Below are positions 27,202 through 37,415 of a stretch of DNA of 64,000 nt, in pieces (the first letter of the stretch is position 1; the number at the start of each line of letters is the position of its first letter). The translations under genes and the position numbers were made by a program. Below the pieces are notes generated by a model that saw only the letters and a list, made by a program, of their open reading frames with translations, did no database searches and was not told the DNA's origin. This DNA is from Methylomonas aurea (GTDB taxonomy: Bacteria; Pseudomonadota; Gammaproteobacteria; Methylococcales; Methylomonadaceae), in assembly GCF_024505045.1 (NCBI RefSeq), contig NZ_JANIBM010000007.1, positions 124,001-188,000 of the forward strand, read 5' to 3'.

Positions 27202-27789
27202 TCAACCGATTTGTGAAATTCTGAGTAACTTGCTCAAGTCGTCTCTGACCTGATATGGATCGTAACCGGGTGCGTATTTCATCATTACGTTGCCCAACGG
27301 ATCCATGATCAGCAGGCTACCATCCGGTAGCGGACTTGGATTTATTGTTGTAAGTTTTTGTTGCAAGCTTGGCGCAGGCGAAACCTTCAGCAGACGGCCG
27401 TCGTCGCGCCACTCGGCCGGCAGGGGCAATTTGTTATCGAATAGCAGTGCCAATCGCCGAATCCTGGCAATGTCCTTACCCATCATCAAGCCGATTTGAT
27501 TGGTCTTATGGAGCGCAACCCGACAGGTTTCGCCGCATTCGCCCGCCACCGGATTGATCAAGACCCAATGTCCTTTCAACTCGCCGATATGTTCCGCGGA
27601 AAAAGGATCGACTCCGGAATACTCCCCGGCGTCCGTAATCAACGGCGGACTGATCAATTCGCCGTGGTTGGTACCTAGGCGGACAATGTCAGGGTGTTTC
27701 GCCAAATACCAGGCAATGCCGAACGGAATCACAGACATTGCGAAAATCACCAAAATGGTGATGCGGTTTTTACGATGTTGTTTATCCAC
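27202..27789 (-). CDS. Membrane-anchored thioredoxin-fold-like protein of the cytochrome oxidase cluster
   Basis: About 195 aa from a GTG at 27789 (the alternative start at 27819 overlaps SURF1 by 38 bases). One N-terminal membrane helix (about residues 12-30 here), then a periplasmic domain with CGETC near the middle and VLINPVAGEC before it. The arrangement recalls SCO/thioredoxin-like copper or redox proteins found between SURF1 and ctaA in Gammaproteobacteria. Likely aids Cu or haem handling during oxidase assembly; exact role unknown. Confidence 0.72.
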   Translation of the reverse strand: MDKQHRKNRITILVIFAMSVIPFGIAWYLAKHPDIVRLGTNHGELISPPLITDAGEYSGVDPFSAEHIGELKGHWVLINPVAGECGETCRVALHKTNQIGLMMGKDIARIRRLALLFDNKLPLPAEWRDDGRLLKVSPAPSLQQKLTTINPSPLPDGSLLIMDPLGNVMMKYAPGYDPYQVRDDLSKLLRISQIG

Positions 27790-28528
27790 GATATGTTTTG
27801 CGGCTACTGTGCCAAACAAACAGCACGGTTAAGGTCAATGCTAAACCGAACCATTGTACTGCATAGGCCCGGTGTTTTTCAGGCGGGATCGTTACCGCGG
27901 TCTTCCATTCGCGGCGATAGCCCGCGGGCTGATCCGGATTCAACTCGATTTGGTAATCCGCCACGGCGTAACCCAATTTCGCGGCCACCAATCGGGTATC
28001 GATCACTTGCACCCTCACCGGCCAACTATCGCCGGGAACTTCGGCGCCCTGTAAGCGGATACCGGGCTCGGGGAAACGATTGATCCTCCCCTGCACCTGA
28101 TCGACTGGGTCGGCAATGCTCAAATCGGGTACTGTGTCGCGCGACCCGCCCATTGCGACCCAACCCCGGTTTACCAATACGGCGGCCTGGCCGTTGCCGG
28201 GTAGAAAAGGCGTCAACACCAAATATCCCGGCTTACCGTCCATCACCTGATTGTCGAGCAAAATCTGATGTGCTTGATCGTAATGTCCGCGCAAACTCGC
28301 TGGGCGGTAACGGTACTCCGCCGCATCGATCAACACGTCGCCGTTCAAGTCCAGAGTCGGAGCGAACAGAGCAGCCTGTTGCGCATCCAACAAGGCTTGC
28401 TTTTCCACTGCACGCCGCAATTGCCAAAAACCCAAATTGCATAGCAAGGCCAGCAACACCAAGTAAGCCGTGAATATCGGCCAACCGAGCCGCAACTCGA
28501 CGCCGAAGGCATTGAATTTAATCACCAT
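27782..28528 (-). CDS. SURF1-family cytochrome oxidase assembly protein
   Basis: Start chosen at Met12 of the longest frame (28528, MVIKFNAFGVELRL), 248 aa. SURF1 features: N-terminal helix with GFWQLRRA, central VNRGWV, and a C-terminal helix (WFGLALTLTVLFVW) preceded by YAVQW. Shy1/SURF1 helps place haem a in subunit I. It is between the oxidase block and ctaA. Confidence 0.9.
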   Translation of the reverse strand: MVIKFNAFGVELRLGWPIFTAYLVLLALLCNLGFWQLRRAVEKQALLDAQQAALFAPTLDLNGDVLIDAAEYRYRPASLRGHYDQAHQILLDNQVMDGKPGYLVLTPFLPGNGQAAVLVNRGWVAMGGSRDTVPDLSIADPVDQVQGRINRFPEPGIRLQGAEVPGDSWPVRVQVIDTRLVAAKLGYAVADYQIELNPDQPAGYRREWKTAVTIPPEKHRAYAVQWFGLALTLTVLFVWHSSRKTYRG

Positions 28529-28605
28529 TTTCCCAACCGTTACCCCGCTATTGGCAAGCACACGCTATTCGCCGACAATGATTATTTTTACCCGGTTCCG
28601 CCGAC

Positions 28606-28866
28606 ATGCTCATCAAAATCCTCATCGTTGCCGCATTTATCGCCATTATCACCAGCCTCGGCTCCGCCCTGTTCCATATCGTCAAACATAAAGACGACGA
28701 GGATTCGAAAAAGACTGCAAGGGCCTTAACCGTCAGGATTGGCGTGTCGTTGGGCGTGTTTATTTTGCTGTTTATCGCCTTTGCCACCGGCCTGATCCAG
28801 CCGCACGGCATAGGCACACGCATGCATGGCGCTCCAACAACGTCGACCAATCCATCAGCCCCCTGA
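28606..28866 (+). CDS. Twin-transmembrane protein (DUF2909-like)
   Basis: 86 aa with two helices (about 4-26 and 47-66) separated by a charged loop KHKDDEDSKKTAR. Proteins of this kind are consistently located by cytochrome oxidase genes. It runs opposite to its neighbours and ends at a strong shared terminator. Function unknown. Confidence 0.78.
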   Translation: MLIKILIVAAFIAIITSLGSALFHIVKHKDDEDSKKTARALTVRIGVSLGVFILLFIAFATGLIQPHGIGTRMHGAPTTSTNPSAP

Positions 28867-28873
28867 TTTCGAA

Positions 28874-28912
28874 CAAAAAAAAAGCGCGATCCGAAAAGAC
28901 CGCGCTTTTTAT
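28874..28912. terminator. Bidirectional terminator
   Basis: AAAAAGCGCG..CGCGCTTTTT hairpin with an A-tract on one side and a T-tract on the other; it can stop both the plus-strand twin-TM gene and the minus-strand coxC operon. Confidence 0.8.
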
Positions 28913-28928
28913 TAAGTGGCGATTGGAT

Positions 28929-29804
28929 TTACAGCAGGTAAACGAACACGAACAAGCCTAACCAGACCACGTCGACGAAGTGCCAGTACCAGGCAGCGGC
29001 TTCGAAGGCAAAATGGTTTTCCGGGGTGAAGTGGCCTTTCCAGCTTCTGAACAAGACTACCGACAGGATGATCGCACCAACGCAGACGTGGAAACCGTGG
29101 AAACCGGTCAACATGAAGAAGGTCGAGCCGTAGATGCCGGAGCCCAAAGTCAAACCCATTTCGGCATACGCTTCATGGTACTCGCTGGCTTGGAAGGCCA
29201 CGAACAAAAAGCCCAAACCGACGGTCGCCGCCAAGCCTTTGATCAATTGGCTACGATTTTTCGCCAACAAGCCGTGATGGGCCCAGGTGCAGGTCACGCC
29301 GCTGGTCAACAGAATCAGCGTGTTCAGGAACGGCAAACCGAATGCGCCCATCGGTTCGAAATCGCCGCCGACTTTGCCGGGGCCGTTGGTGGGCCAGACA
29401 GCCTGGAACGCAGGCCACAATACATCGTGAGTGGAACGGCCCGGACCGCTGACGGCGCCGGTTTCGCCCAACCAGGACACCGACAGGTTACGGGTGTACC
29501 ACAACGCGCCGAAGAAAACGGCAAAGAACATCACTTCCGAAAAAATGAACCACATCATACCCATACGGTAGGAAATACCCACGCCGTGGTTATACATGCC
29601 GGACTCGCTCTCGGTGGCTTGCAACGCAAACCAGGCCCCCAGCATTGCAATGAAAACCAGCAAGCCGGTAATCATCATGCCGGAACCGGCCGAATTACCG
29701 TTCAAATAATTGGCAAACCCCGCCAGCGTCAGCATCAAGCCGGCGGTCGCCATCACCGGCCACGTGGCTTTATGCGGGATGTAATAAGCTGTGTTTGTCG
29801 ACAT
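28929..29804 (-). CDS. coxC: Cytochrome c oxidase subunit III
   Basis: 291 aa, seven helices expected, with the family motifs WRDVVRE-like pattern replaced here by WHFVDVVWLGLFVFVYLL at the C-terminus, and ITSGVTCTWAHHGL-like segment. Part of the aa3-type terminal oxidase that reduces O2 to water while pumping protons; subunit III supports proton uptake stability. Last gene of the coxB-coxA-ctaG-coxC operon. Confidence 0.95.
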   Translation of the reverse strand: MSTNTAYYIPHKATWPVMATAGLMLTLAGFANYLNGNSAGSGMMITGLLVFIAMLGAWFALQATESESGMYNHGVGISYRMGMMWFIFSEVMFFAVFFGALWYTRNLSVSWLGETGAVSGPGRSTHDVLWPAFQAVWPTNGPGKVGGDFEPMGAFGLPFLNTLILLTSGVTCTWAHHGLLAKNRSQLIKGLAATVGLGFLFVAFQASEYHEAYAEMGLTLGSGIYGSTFFMLTGFHGFHVCVGAIILSVVLFRSWKGHFTPENHFAFEAAAWYWHFVDVVWLGLFVFVYLL

Positions 29805-29818
29805 AACCTTCCCCTTTG

Positions 29819-30364
29819 TTAATTTTCAGAATTTTCAGTAATTTCAAAAAAAGTGTAAGACAGCGTAATGGTTTTATAGCGCTCCGGCAGCTTGGGATCG
29901 ACCACCAGACGCACGGTCATATTTTTTTCTTCGTTAGGCTCGAAGATCTGCTCCAATTCGCAAAAGCAAATCACTTTGGTTACGTAATCCTTGACCTGGC
30001 CCGGCGAATAAGTCGCCACCGCCCGCACCTTCAAGCGCCTGTCGCTCAGATTCTTGGCATAAAAGCCCACCGAGTAATACTGCCCCGGATGCACTTTCAA
30101 GCTCGGCGTCTCGGCCTTGAACGCCATCGGCACCGACCGGTTCAACGACGTCAGGAACTCCATCGTCACCTCGCGGTTTTGCTCGGGCTGGAATGCCGTT
30201 TCCTGTTTTGCCACGGTCTCGACTTTGGCGTTCTGCCCTACCAAATCGCATAACACGTTGTAGAGCGGAACCAGGGCGTAACCGAATCCGAACATCATTG
30301 CGGCGAACAAAACCAGCTTCACCGCCAAACGAGTATTTTTTTTATCTAAACCGTCGTCGCTCAT
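29819..30364 (-). CDS. ctaG: Cytochrome c oxidase assembly protein CtaG/Cox11
   Basis: 181 aa with one N-terminal membrane anchor (VKLVLFAAMMFGFGYALVPLYNVLCDL) and the copper-binding CFCE motif in KVICFCELEQIFEPNE, preceding a beta-domain. It delivers Cu(I) to the CuB site of subunit I. It overlaps the upstream 32-aa gene by four bases (ATGA). Confidence 0.95.
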   Translation of the reverse strand: MSDDGLDKKNTRLAVKLVLFAAMMFGFGYALVPLYNVLCDLVGQNAKVETVAKQETAFQPEQNREVTMEFLTSLNRSVPMAFKAETPSLKVHPGQYYSVGFYAKNLSDRRLKVRAVATYSPGQVKDYVTKVICFCELEQIFEPNEEKNMTVRLVVDPKLPERYKTITLSYTFFEITENSEN

Positions 30365-30459
30365 TGCGACATGGCCTTCATGACCGCGAACACGTAGATG
30401 GTTATCGCAATCACCGCCAGCACCACCGCCGTCAAAATATTTTTCTTTTTAATATCCAT
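30361..30459 (-). CDS. 32-aa cytochrome oxidase small membrane protein
   Basis: ATG at 30459 with GAGGAG six bases upstream; the product is MDIKKKNIL then one helix (TAVVLAVIAITIYVFAVM) and a short KAMSQ tail. The TGA overlaps the ctaG ATG. Its position between coxA and ctaG matches the small assembly proteins seen in other proteobacterial cox operons. It is too short for usual gene calling, yet the ribosome-binding site and the overlap argue that it is real. Confidence 0.85.
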   Translation of the reverse strand: MDIKKKNILTAVVLAVIAITIYVFAVMKAMSQ

Positions 30460-30527
30460 GTTGCTCCTCGAGACGCTCCACCGGTAATTTCCCGATGGAG
30501 CAGTCAACCGGCGTCGCTAAGACCGAA

Positions 30528-32144
30528 TCAGAAATGCTCGGTCGGAATTTTTTCCGGTGGAGTGGTAAAGGTGTGGTAAGGCGCAGGCGAAGGCACGGTC
30601 CATTCCAGACTGTGCTTGCTGGCGTCTTCCCAGACTTCGTCGCTGACTTTCTCGCCGGTTCCGCCGCGAATCGTGTCGATCACGATGTAGACGAACAACA
30701 ACTGGCTGAAACCGTAAATGAAGGCACCGATACTGGACACCATGTTCCAGTCCGCAAACTGCACCGCGTAATCAGGAATCCGGCGCGGCATGCCGGCCAA
30801 GCCCAGGAAGTGTTGCGGGAAGAACAGGATGTTGACCGAAATCGCCGACAACCAGAAATGCAATTTGCCGATTTTCTCGTTGTACATATTGCCGGTCCAT
30901 TTGGGCAACCAGAAATAACCGGCGGCCATCAGGATGAAGACTGAGGCCGGTACCAACGTATAGTGGAAGTGGGCAACGATAAAGTAAGTATCGTGGTATT
31001 GGAAATCCACCGGCGCCACCGACATCATCAAGCCGGTGAAACCGCCCATCGTGAACAACACGACGAACGCGATCGAAAACAGCATCGGCGTTTCGAAAGT
31101 CATCGAGCCTTTCCACATCGTGGCGGTCCAGTTGAAGACTTTTACCCCGGTCGGAATCGCGATCAACATCGTCGCGTACATGAAGTACAACTCGCCGGCG
31201 ATCGGCAGACCGACAGTAAACATGTGGTGAGACCAAACGATGAACGACAGGAAGGCAATCGCACCGGTCGCATACACCATAGAAGCGTAACCAAACAGCG
31301 GTTTACGGGCGAATACCGGAATGATGGTCGAAGCCACGCCGAAGGTGGGCAGAATCATCACATACACTTCCGGATGACCGAAGAACCAGAAGATGTGTTG
31401 GTATAACACCGGGTCGCCGCCGCCGGCTGCATCGAAGAAACTGGTATCGAAGAATTTATCGGTCAACAACATGGTTACCGCACCGGCGAATACCGGCATG
31501 ATCGCGATCAGCAGGAATGCGGTGATCAGCCAGGTCCAGACGAACAACGGCATTTTCATCAGGGTCATGCCGGGAGCACGCATGTTGAAGATGGTTGCGA
31601 TTACATTGATCGCACCCATGATCGACGAAATGCCCAACATGTGTACCGAGAAGATCGCAAACGGAAACGCTTTTCCGGTTTGCAATACCAACGGCGGATA
31701 CAAAGTCCAACCGGCGGCAGGCGCACCGCCTTCCATGAACAACGTGCTGGCCAGCAATAAAACGCCGGCGACCAACATCCAGAAGCTCATGTTGTTCATC
31801 CGCGGCAACGCCATATCCGGCGCACCGATCATCATCGGAATCATCCAGTTGGCCAGACCGACGAAAGCCGGCATAACCGCACCGAACACCATCACCAAAG
31901 CGTGCATGGTGGTCATCGAGTTGAAGAAATTCGGATCGACGAATTGCAATCCGGGCTCGAACAACTCGGAGCGGATGATCAGCGCCATGGTACCGCCGAC
32001 GAAAAACATCGCCAGCGCAAATACCAAATACAGGGTACCGATATCCTTATGGTTGGTGGTGATTATCCACCGTAAGATGCCCTTCTCCGGGCCGTGATCG
32101 TGGTGATCGTGATGATCATCATGTTCAGCTACGACAGCAGTCAT
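30528..32144 (-). CDS. coxA: Cytochrome c oxidase subunit I
   Basis: 538 aa, 12 helices, with the haem-copper signature: [10 protein letters not shown] (CuB and Tyr region), later [12 protein letters not shown] for the haem a/a3 ligands. The N-terminus is His-rich ([11 protein letters not shown]), a possible metal-binding tract. It is the catalytic subunit of an aa3-type oxidase. Located between coxB and the small 32-aa gene. Confidence 0.96.
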   Translation of the reverse strand: MTAVVAEHDDHHDHHDHGPEKGILRWIITTNHKDIGTLYLVFALAMFFVGGTMALIIRSELFEPGLQFVDPNFFNSMTTMHALVMVFGAVMPAFVGLANWMIPMMIGAPDMALPRMNNMSFWMLVAGVLLLASTLFMEGGAPAAGWTLYPPLVLQTGKAFPFAIFSVHMLGISSIMGAINVIATIFNMRAPGMTLMKMPLFVWTWLITAFLLIAIMPVFAGAVTMLLTDKFFDTSFFDAAGGGDPVLYQHIFWFFGHPEVYVMILPTFGVASTIIPVFARKPLFGYASMVYATGAIAFLSFIVWSHHMFTVGLPIAGELYFMYATMLIAIPTGVKVFNWTATMWKGSMTFETPMLFSIAFVVLFTMGGFTGLMMSVAPVDFQYHDTYFIVAHFHYTLVPASVFILMAAGYFWLPKWTGNMYNEKIGKLHFWLSAISVNILFFPQHFLGLAGMPRRIPDYAVQFADWNMVSSIGAFIYGFSQLLFVYIVIDTIRGGTGEKVSDEVWEDASKHSLEWTVPSPAPYHTFTTPPEKIPTEHF

Positions 32145-32197
32145 GTTTTATACCTCAGCAAAAATTAGAAAATGAGTTCAATGCGTACATCAACGAA

Positions 32198-33328
32198 TTA
32201 CTCATCATCGTCCCATTTGGGTGTGATTTTGTTGGGCTGAATTTCATCACCCACGTTGTTGCCCAGTGCCGGAGCGTTTCTGATGTAGGTGATCAGCTCG
32301 GCCAACTCGTTATCCGGTAATTTGCGGAAGGCCGGCATTTTGCTGGTACCGGCTTGGATGAAGCCGATCAATTGGTCCATGTTGCCGGTAACTTTGGCAC
32401 TGCCCCTCAAAGCTGGAAACCAACCCGGAATGCCATTGCCGTCGATCTGGTGGCAGGCCACGCAGTTTTTCAGATAAACCGATTCGCCGTGAGCCATCAG
32501 CGAGTTACGGGTTTGGTCGCTCAAATCGGGAGCTTGGTTTTGCTTGTCCAGAGTTGCTTTAACCCAGGCGTCGTATTGGTCCTGCTCCATCGCAATTACG
32601 ACTACCGGCATAAAGCCGTGGTCGCGGCCGCACAATTCGGTACATTGGCCGCGATAGGTACCGGGCTTGTCGACGTAAGTCCAGGCCTCGTTGACAAAAC
32701 CGGGGTTGGCATCTTTTTTCCAGCCCAGTTCGGGAACCCACCAAGAATGGATCACGTCGGCCGCGGTAAACAGGAAACGGATTTTCTTTTTGACCGGAAC
32801 CACCAACGGTTTGTCGACGTTCAACAGGTAGTTAGGTACCGAACGCGGGTCCATGGAACTGACGCGGTGGACTCGTTCACTGGCTTCGTCCAGATGGCTT
32901 TCGAAGTGAATGCCGTTGTCCAGGTACTCGTAATCCCAGTACCATTGCTTGCCGGTCACCTTGATCGACATTTCCGATTCTTGGGTCCGGTCCAGGTCGA
33001 CCACGGCTTTGGTCGCCGGAATCGCCATACCGACGAGGATCAGAGTGGGGATGATGGTCCAGATGATCTCGACCGTGGTGTTTTCATGGAACTGCTCGGC
33101 TTGATGGCCTTTTGATTTGCGGTGGTGGTAAATCGAGTAAAACATCGTGCCGAATACCGCGATACCGATAAAAACGCAGATCCACATGATCAACATGTGC
33201 AGGTCGTACAACTCGTTACTGAGCTGGGTCACGCCTTTCGTCAGATTGAGTGTGTAGTCCGCATGCGCCGATCCGAGCCCTAAAGCCATCAGAACCGGAC
33301 ATGCGAGCAGTTGCTTAGTTTTCTTCAC
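32198..33328 (-). CDS. coxB: Cytochrome c oxidase subunit II with fused cytochrome c domain
   Basis: Start GTG at 33328 (VKKTKQLLACPVL) following a GGGGG tract; longer frames upstream are unlikely. The 376-aa precursor has a signal peptide, two helices, a CuA domain (CTELCGRDHGFM, with QWYWDYEY), and a C-terminal cytochrome c domain with CVACHQ and Met ligand region (KMPAFRKL). The caa3-type architecture allows direct electron entry from a soluble cytochrome or within the subunit. Confidence 0.95.
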   Translation of the reverse strand: MKKTKQLLACPVLMALGLGSAHADYTLNLTKGVTQLSNELYDLHMLIMWICVFIGIAVFGTMFYSIYHHRKSKGHQAEQFHENTTVEIIWTIIPTLILVGMAIPATKAVVDLDRTQESEMSIKVTGKQWYWDYEYLDNGIHFESHLDEASERVHRVSSMDPRSVPNYLLNVDKPLVVPVKKKIRFLFTAADVIHSWWVPELGWKKDANPGFVNEAWTYVDKPGTYRGQCTELCGRDHGFMPVVVIAMEQDQYDAWVKATLDKQNQAPDLSDQTRNSLMAHGESVYLKNCVACHQIDGNGIPGWFPALRGSAKVTGNMDQLIGFIQAGTSKMPAFRKLPDNELAELITYIRNAPALGNNVGDEIQPNKITPKWDDDE

Positions 33329-33509
33329 GGAGCAGCCCCCATTGGTAGTTATAAACTTGTATGCGTTATATCGTTGTAATCTTGTCGCCCGACACCGAAC
33401 AGGCAACAAATTCCTTTTACAGATAATTGTCATAAATAAACTGGGCAATTTTAACCCATGACTCCCCGGCAGACCAGAAGAGCTTTTCCCGTTCGTATCC
33501 GATGAATGC

Positions 33510-33546
33510 AAAAAAGGCTTGCGGACATCGCTGCCCGCAAGCCTTC
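33510..33546 (-). terminator. Rho-independent terminator of bacteriohemerythrin
   Basis: On the minus strand AAGGCTTGCGGG pairs with CCGCAAGCCTT, followed by TTTTTT. It is 31 bp after the stop of the 33577-33972 gene. Confidence 0.85.
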
Positions 33547-33576
33547 ACGGCATTGCTACCGAATATTCCGGTTGAC

Positions 33577-33972
33577 TTAACTTAGCACTTCTGCGTAGGC
33601 CTTGTCATAAGTCGGAATATGGTTGTCTAGCCAACCCTTCACCATTTGCCCCACCTCGTCGGTCACTTCGGCTTCGCCGGCATGAAATTTTTTCTGCAAA
33701 TCGGCGCAAATACCGACCAGTGCGTCGTGTTCGGCCTTATGCCGCTCGTAACCGCCGAAACCCTTGGCCTGCATTTCCTTTTCCTCGTGGGCGAAATGGT
33801 CGACTACATAAGCGATCAACGCATCTAGAGAAGCACCGACGGTTGCCCGCGGCGCGCCGCCGGTTGCTTCGTCGTACAACTTGTTCAACAAGCCGAACAG
33901 GGTTTGATGCTCTTGATCTGCAAAGCCAACGTTGGTGCCGTATTGTCCTGCGGTCCAAGTGATTAAAGCCAT
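33577..33972 (-). CDS. Bacteriohemerythrin
   Basis: 131 aa with the di-iron ligand pattern of hemerythrin: an N-terminal His (DQEHQTLF), HFAHEEKEM, HKAEHDAL and a C-terminal NHIPTYDK. Binds O2 reversibly; in methanotrophs a bacteriohemerythrin is known to supply O2 to particulate methane monooxygenase. Position beside cytochrome oxidase fits an oxygen-delivery role, an inference from context. Confidence 0.93.
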   Translation of the reverse strand: MALITWTAGQYGTNVGFADQEHQTLFGLLNKLYDEATGGAPRATVGASLDALIAYVVDHFAHEEKEMQAKGFGGYERHKAEHDALVGICADLQKKFHAGEAEVTDEVGQMVKGWLDNHIPTYDKAYAEVLS

Positions 33973-34026
33973 AAAACGTCTCCTGGTTATAGTTGTAATG
34001 GAGCCGTCATTCTCAACATCCGCGGA

Positions 34027-34722
34027 TTAATTTTCTTGATGCAGATCAATATTTTGCCAGGTTGGCAGCCGCAACTCGCTTGACAAGAACTCGAAATCAC
34101 GTGCTTTCGAATAGGGCAAGACCCCAAGTAACGGCACCGACAGCGCAGCCTGCAAATACGCCACATTTTCGGCAAAGTAGGGCATATTCTCGACGATTTG
34201 CACGCCAATCCAACCGGCGCAGCGCAAGCCGGATTCAGCGATGGCCTGCAACGTCAAACGCGCGTGGTTCAGGCAACCGAGCCTGATACCGACCACGACC
34301 AGCACCGGCAAACCCAATATCCGCGCCAAGCCGGCATTATCCAAAGTGCGGCTCATCGGTGAATACCAGCCCCCCGCTCCTTCGACCAAAACGATTTGAG
34401 CGCGCTGCTGCAATTCTTGAAAAGCAACCAAGATCTTTGCCGGCTCAACGACTTGTTCGCCGCAGGCCACATGCGGCGACACCGGCTGTTCGAAGGCATA
34501 AGGATTGACCAACTCGTATTCAGCGTCGACCGATGCATTTTGCATCAACAGCAAGGCGTCTTGGTTTTGCAACTTGCCACCGCATCGCTCGCAACCGGCA
34601 GCCACCGGCTTCATTGCCGCGACCGAATAGCCCTCGCGCCGAAAACGGCGCAATAATGCGGCAGTGGCCCAGGTTTTACCGATATCGGTATCGGTCCCGG
34701 TAACAAAATATCCGATCTTCAT
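34027..34722 (-). CDS. bioD: Dethiobiotin synthetase
   Basis: 231 aa with the P-loop GTDTDIGKT near residue 8 and LVEGAGGWYSP, family motifs of BioD. Closes the ureido ring of biotin using ATP and CO2. Last gene of bioB-F-H-C-D, overlapping bioC by four bases. Confidence 0.95.
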   Translation of the reverse strand: MKIGYFVTGTDTDIGKTWATAALLRRFRREGYSVAAMKPVAAGCERCGGKLQNQDALLLMQNASVDAEYELVNPYAFEQPVSPHVACGEQVVEPAKILVAFQELQQRAQIVLVEGAGGWYSPMSRTLDNAGLARILGLPVLVVVGIRLGCLNHARLTLQAIAESGLRCAGWIGVQIVENMPYFAENVAYLQAALSVPLLGVLPYSKARDFEFLSSELRLPTWQNIDLHQEN

Positions 34723-35504
34723 CGCATCGCTCGTAGATAAATAATTTCATAACTCGCAACAATCCCGCCGCCGGCCATTGCCGCTTCGTAATGGGCAATC
34801 ATGCTTTGTAACGACGTCCGACTGGTTGGCCGGGGATTACGGTAAGTACTGACGTTGTGCGCGCCGATTCCTTTCAACTCGAGCATCAGCGCCATGACTG
34901 ACGGATATGACTGGGTGATTAACTCGGTTTCCAGTTCGAACCGGCTCCAACCGGCTGCAGCCAGAAACCGGCCAATCTGCTCGATACTGTAAAACTCGTT
35001 GACGTGAACGAAATCGTCGACTTGGCTCCACGCCGCCTTCAATTCCGCCAAGGTGCACGGACCGAAAGTCGATAACACCAAACAACCGTCGGCGCACAGC
35101 ACTCGTCGGCAATCGCCTAGCAACGCGCTCAAATCCCCACACCACTGCACTGCCAAATTGGAATAGATCCCGCCGATACTGCCATCCCGGAACGGCAAAC
35201 GCTCGGCATCGGCACAGACGTAAGCAACCGGCAAACCGGCGCAGTTTCGCTGCGCGGCTTGCAACATCGGCACGGCGATATCCAGCGCCACGGCAGCCGG
35301 TACCCGGCTAACCAAATGCCGGGTCAGAAATCCGGTACCGCAGCCGATATCCAACAGCGGCCGGGACTGGCCGACGCAGGGAAATTTTGCCAACAAGGTC
35401 TCGCCGACCCGGCGCTGCAGACCCGCTACCGCATCGTAACCATCGGCCGCGGCGGCAAACGACTGCCGGACTTTGGCCTTGTCCAACAACGCAGAATCAG
35501 TCAT
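34719..35504 (-). CDS. bioC: Malonyl-ACP O-methyltransferase
   Basis: Start taken at 35504 ([20 protein letters not shown]), 261 aa, overlapping the bioH end by eight bases. SAM-binding LLDIGCGTGFLTRHL, then VALDIAVPML. It methylates malonyl-ACP to start the pimelate chain of biotin. Confidence 0.93.
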   Translation of the reverse strand: MTDSALLDKAKVRQSFAAAADGYDAVAGLQRRVGETLLAKFPCVGQSRPLLDIGCGTGFLTRHLVSRVPAAVALDIAVPMLQAAQRNCAGLPVAYVCADAERLPFRDGSIGGIYSNLAVQWCGDLSALLGDCRRVLCADGCLVLSTFGPCTLAELKAAWSQVDDFVHVNEFYSIEQIGRFLAAAGWSRFELETELITQSYPSVMALMLELKGIGAHNVSTYRNPRPTSRTSLQSMIAHYEAAMAGGGIVASYEIIYLRAMR

Positions 35505-36258
35505 CGCCCAGCACAATATCGGCCAAAGCTTGCGGATGGGTGAGAAACGGCACGTGCCCGGCGCCTGGTAACACCTTCATCTGCAACGCCGGCTGCAAAT
35601 TCCGCAATGCCGTCGCCGTCGCTACCGGCACCAAAGTATCTTTATCACCCTGGATCACCCGTATCGGCAGCGTTAATGCCGCCAAGCTATCGCGCGCATC
35701 GTGCTGCTTCAGAATCCGCAACCCGCCCTGCAGCGCGCCGAAATCCGGCGCGTCGCATTCCGAGATACTCTGCTTCAGTTGTTGCAACACGGTTTTGGCA
35801 TGCGGCAACCCCTGCACTTGCAAGCCCAAAAACCTTTGCAGCGTCTGTTTAGAGTCGCTACTCAGCAATTCGGCAAAACTGTCTAGCACCTCGGGCTTAA
35901 CTCCCGGCCAGCCGGGTTCGCGGACAAAACGCGGATTACCCGCCAACAATGTTAAGGAACGGACCCGGTCGGGACACTCGGCCGCCAGATTGATGGCGAC
36001 CGTCGCGCCCAACGACCAGCCCAACAAATCGAAACTCGGTACCGGAATCGCCGCTAGCAAGGCCTCGACGATGGCCGGCATTTCGAAACGAGCTAACGGC
36101 GCACTACGCCCGTGTCCCGGCAAATCCAGACAAATTACTTGCCGCTGCTCCGCCAACTGCCGGGCGAACTGGCGCCAAATGCCGCTGTGCATGGCCCAAC
36201 CGTGCAGCATCAGCAACGGCCGACCGTGGCCGTAGGTTTCGCAATGGATGCCGCTCAC
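35497..36258 (-). CDS. bioH: Pimeloyl-ACP methyl ester carboxylesterase
   Basis: 253-aa alpha/beta hydrolase with nucleophile elbow GWSLGA and C-terminal Asp/His ([21 protein letters not shown]). It removes the methyl group from pimeloyl-ACP. Pairing with bioC in one operon supports the assignment over a generic esterase. Overlaps bioF start by four bases. Confidence 0.93.
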   Translation of the reverse strand: MSGIHCETYGHGRPLLMLHGWAMHSGIWRQFARQLAEQRQVICLDLPGHGRSAPLARFEMPAIVEALLAAIPVPSFDLLGWSLGATVAINLAAECPDRVRSLTLLAGNPRFVREPGWPGVKPEVLDSFAELLSSDSKQTLQRFLGLQVQGLPHAKTVLQQLKQSISECDAPDFGALQGGLRILKQHDARDSLAALTLPIRVIQGDKDTLVPVATATALRNLQPALQMKVLPGAGHVPFLTHPQALADIVLGDD

Positions 36259-37415
36259 CGCAACACCTCACCCAACGCCGCCAGTAAGGCATCGACCTGC
36301 TGCAGACTGTGGTGCGCGGTAAATGTGATACGCAAACGGGCGCTACCGGCCGGCACGGTCGGCGGCCGAATCGCACCGACCCAAAATCCCAAATCCGCCA
36401 ACTCCCGGCTCGCAACTAGCGCGCGACCACTATCGCCGACCAACAGCGGCTGAATCGCCGTGGCTGACGCCATCAGCCGCAAGCCCTGTTGTTCGGCACC
36501 GCGGCGAAAATGGCCGACCAAGGCTTGCAACTGCTCCCGCCGCCAGGATTCGGCTTGCAGCAACCGCAAGCCGGTGCGGGTGGCTTCGGCCACCGCCGCC
36601 GGCAAGGCCGTGGTGTAAACGTAAGTTCTGGCTTTTTGCATCAGATACTCGATCAATTCTGCGGAACCGGCAACGAACGCGCCGAAGGTGCCGAACGCCT
36701 TTCCCAGTGTGCCGACCAAGATCGGCACGTGCTCGGCGGAAAGACCGAAATGCTCCACCACGCCGCCGCCGTTGCGACCCAATACACCGAAACCGTGGGC
36801 GTCGTCGACCAGCAATCCGGCTTGATATTTGTCCGCCAATCGCGCCAAGTCGGGCAAAGGCGCCACATCGCCATCCATACTGAATACGCCGTCGCTGACG
36901 ATCAGCACCCTGCCCTGGGTCCGATCAAGCTTGACCCGCAGATCGTCGGTGTCTGCGTGGCGGTAGCGTTGAAACCGGGCACCGGACATTAAGCCGCCGT
37001 CCAACAACGAAGCATGGTTGAGCCGGTCCTCCAACACGCAGTCGCCGCGTCCGACCAAAGCTGAGATGGCTCCGAGATTGGCCATATAACCGGTCGAAAA
37101 CAGCAAGGCCCGTTCCCGTCCGGTGAACGCGGCCAATTCCTCTTCCAAGGCGTGATGCGCCGAGCTGTGGCCGCAAATCAAATGCGCCGCGCCGCTGCCG
37201 CAACCGTAGCGGTCGGCGCCGGTCTTGAATGCCTCGACCACGTCCGGATGATTGGCCAACCCCAGATAATCGTTGCTGCAGAAATTCAGCAAGCGGCGGC
37301 CCTCGACCTGCAATTCGACCGCCTGCGGCCCGTCGACGACGCGCCGGCGCCGATACAGATTTTGCTGCTCTAACTGCTGCAGGCTCGCGGAAAAATCGTA
37401 AAACCGATTCGACAT
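36255..37415 (-). CDS. bioF: 8-amino-7-oxononanoate synthase
   Basis: 386-aa PLP-dependent alpha-oxoamine synthase: [12 protein letters not shown] at the N-terminus, [15 protein letters not shown], and the PLP lysine in [10 protein letters not shown]. Condenses pimeloyl-ACP with alanine. Its start lies within the bioB stop (one-base overlap). Confidence 0.95.
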   Translation of the reverse strand: MSNRFYDFSASLQQLEQQNLYRRRRVVDGPQAVELQVEGRRLLNFCSNDYLGLANHPDVVEAFKTGADRYGCGSGAAHLICGHSSAHHALEEELAAFTGRERALLFSTGYMANLGAISALVGRGDCVLEDRLNHASLLDGGLMSGARFQRYRHADTDDLRVKLDRTQGRVLIVSDGVFSMDGDVAPLPDLARLADKYQAGLLVDDAHGFGVLGRNGGGVVEHFGLSAEHVPILVGTLGKAFGTFGAFVAGSAELIEYLMQKARTYVYTTALPAAVAEATRTGLRLLQAESWRREQLQALVGHFRRGAEQQGLRLMASATAIQPLLVGDSGRALVASRELADLGFWVGAIRPPTVPAGSARLRITFTAHHSLQQVDALLAALGEVLR

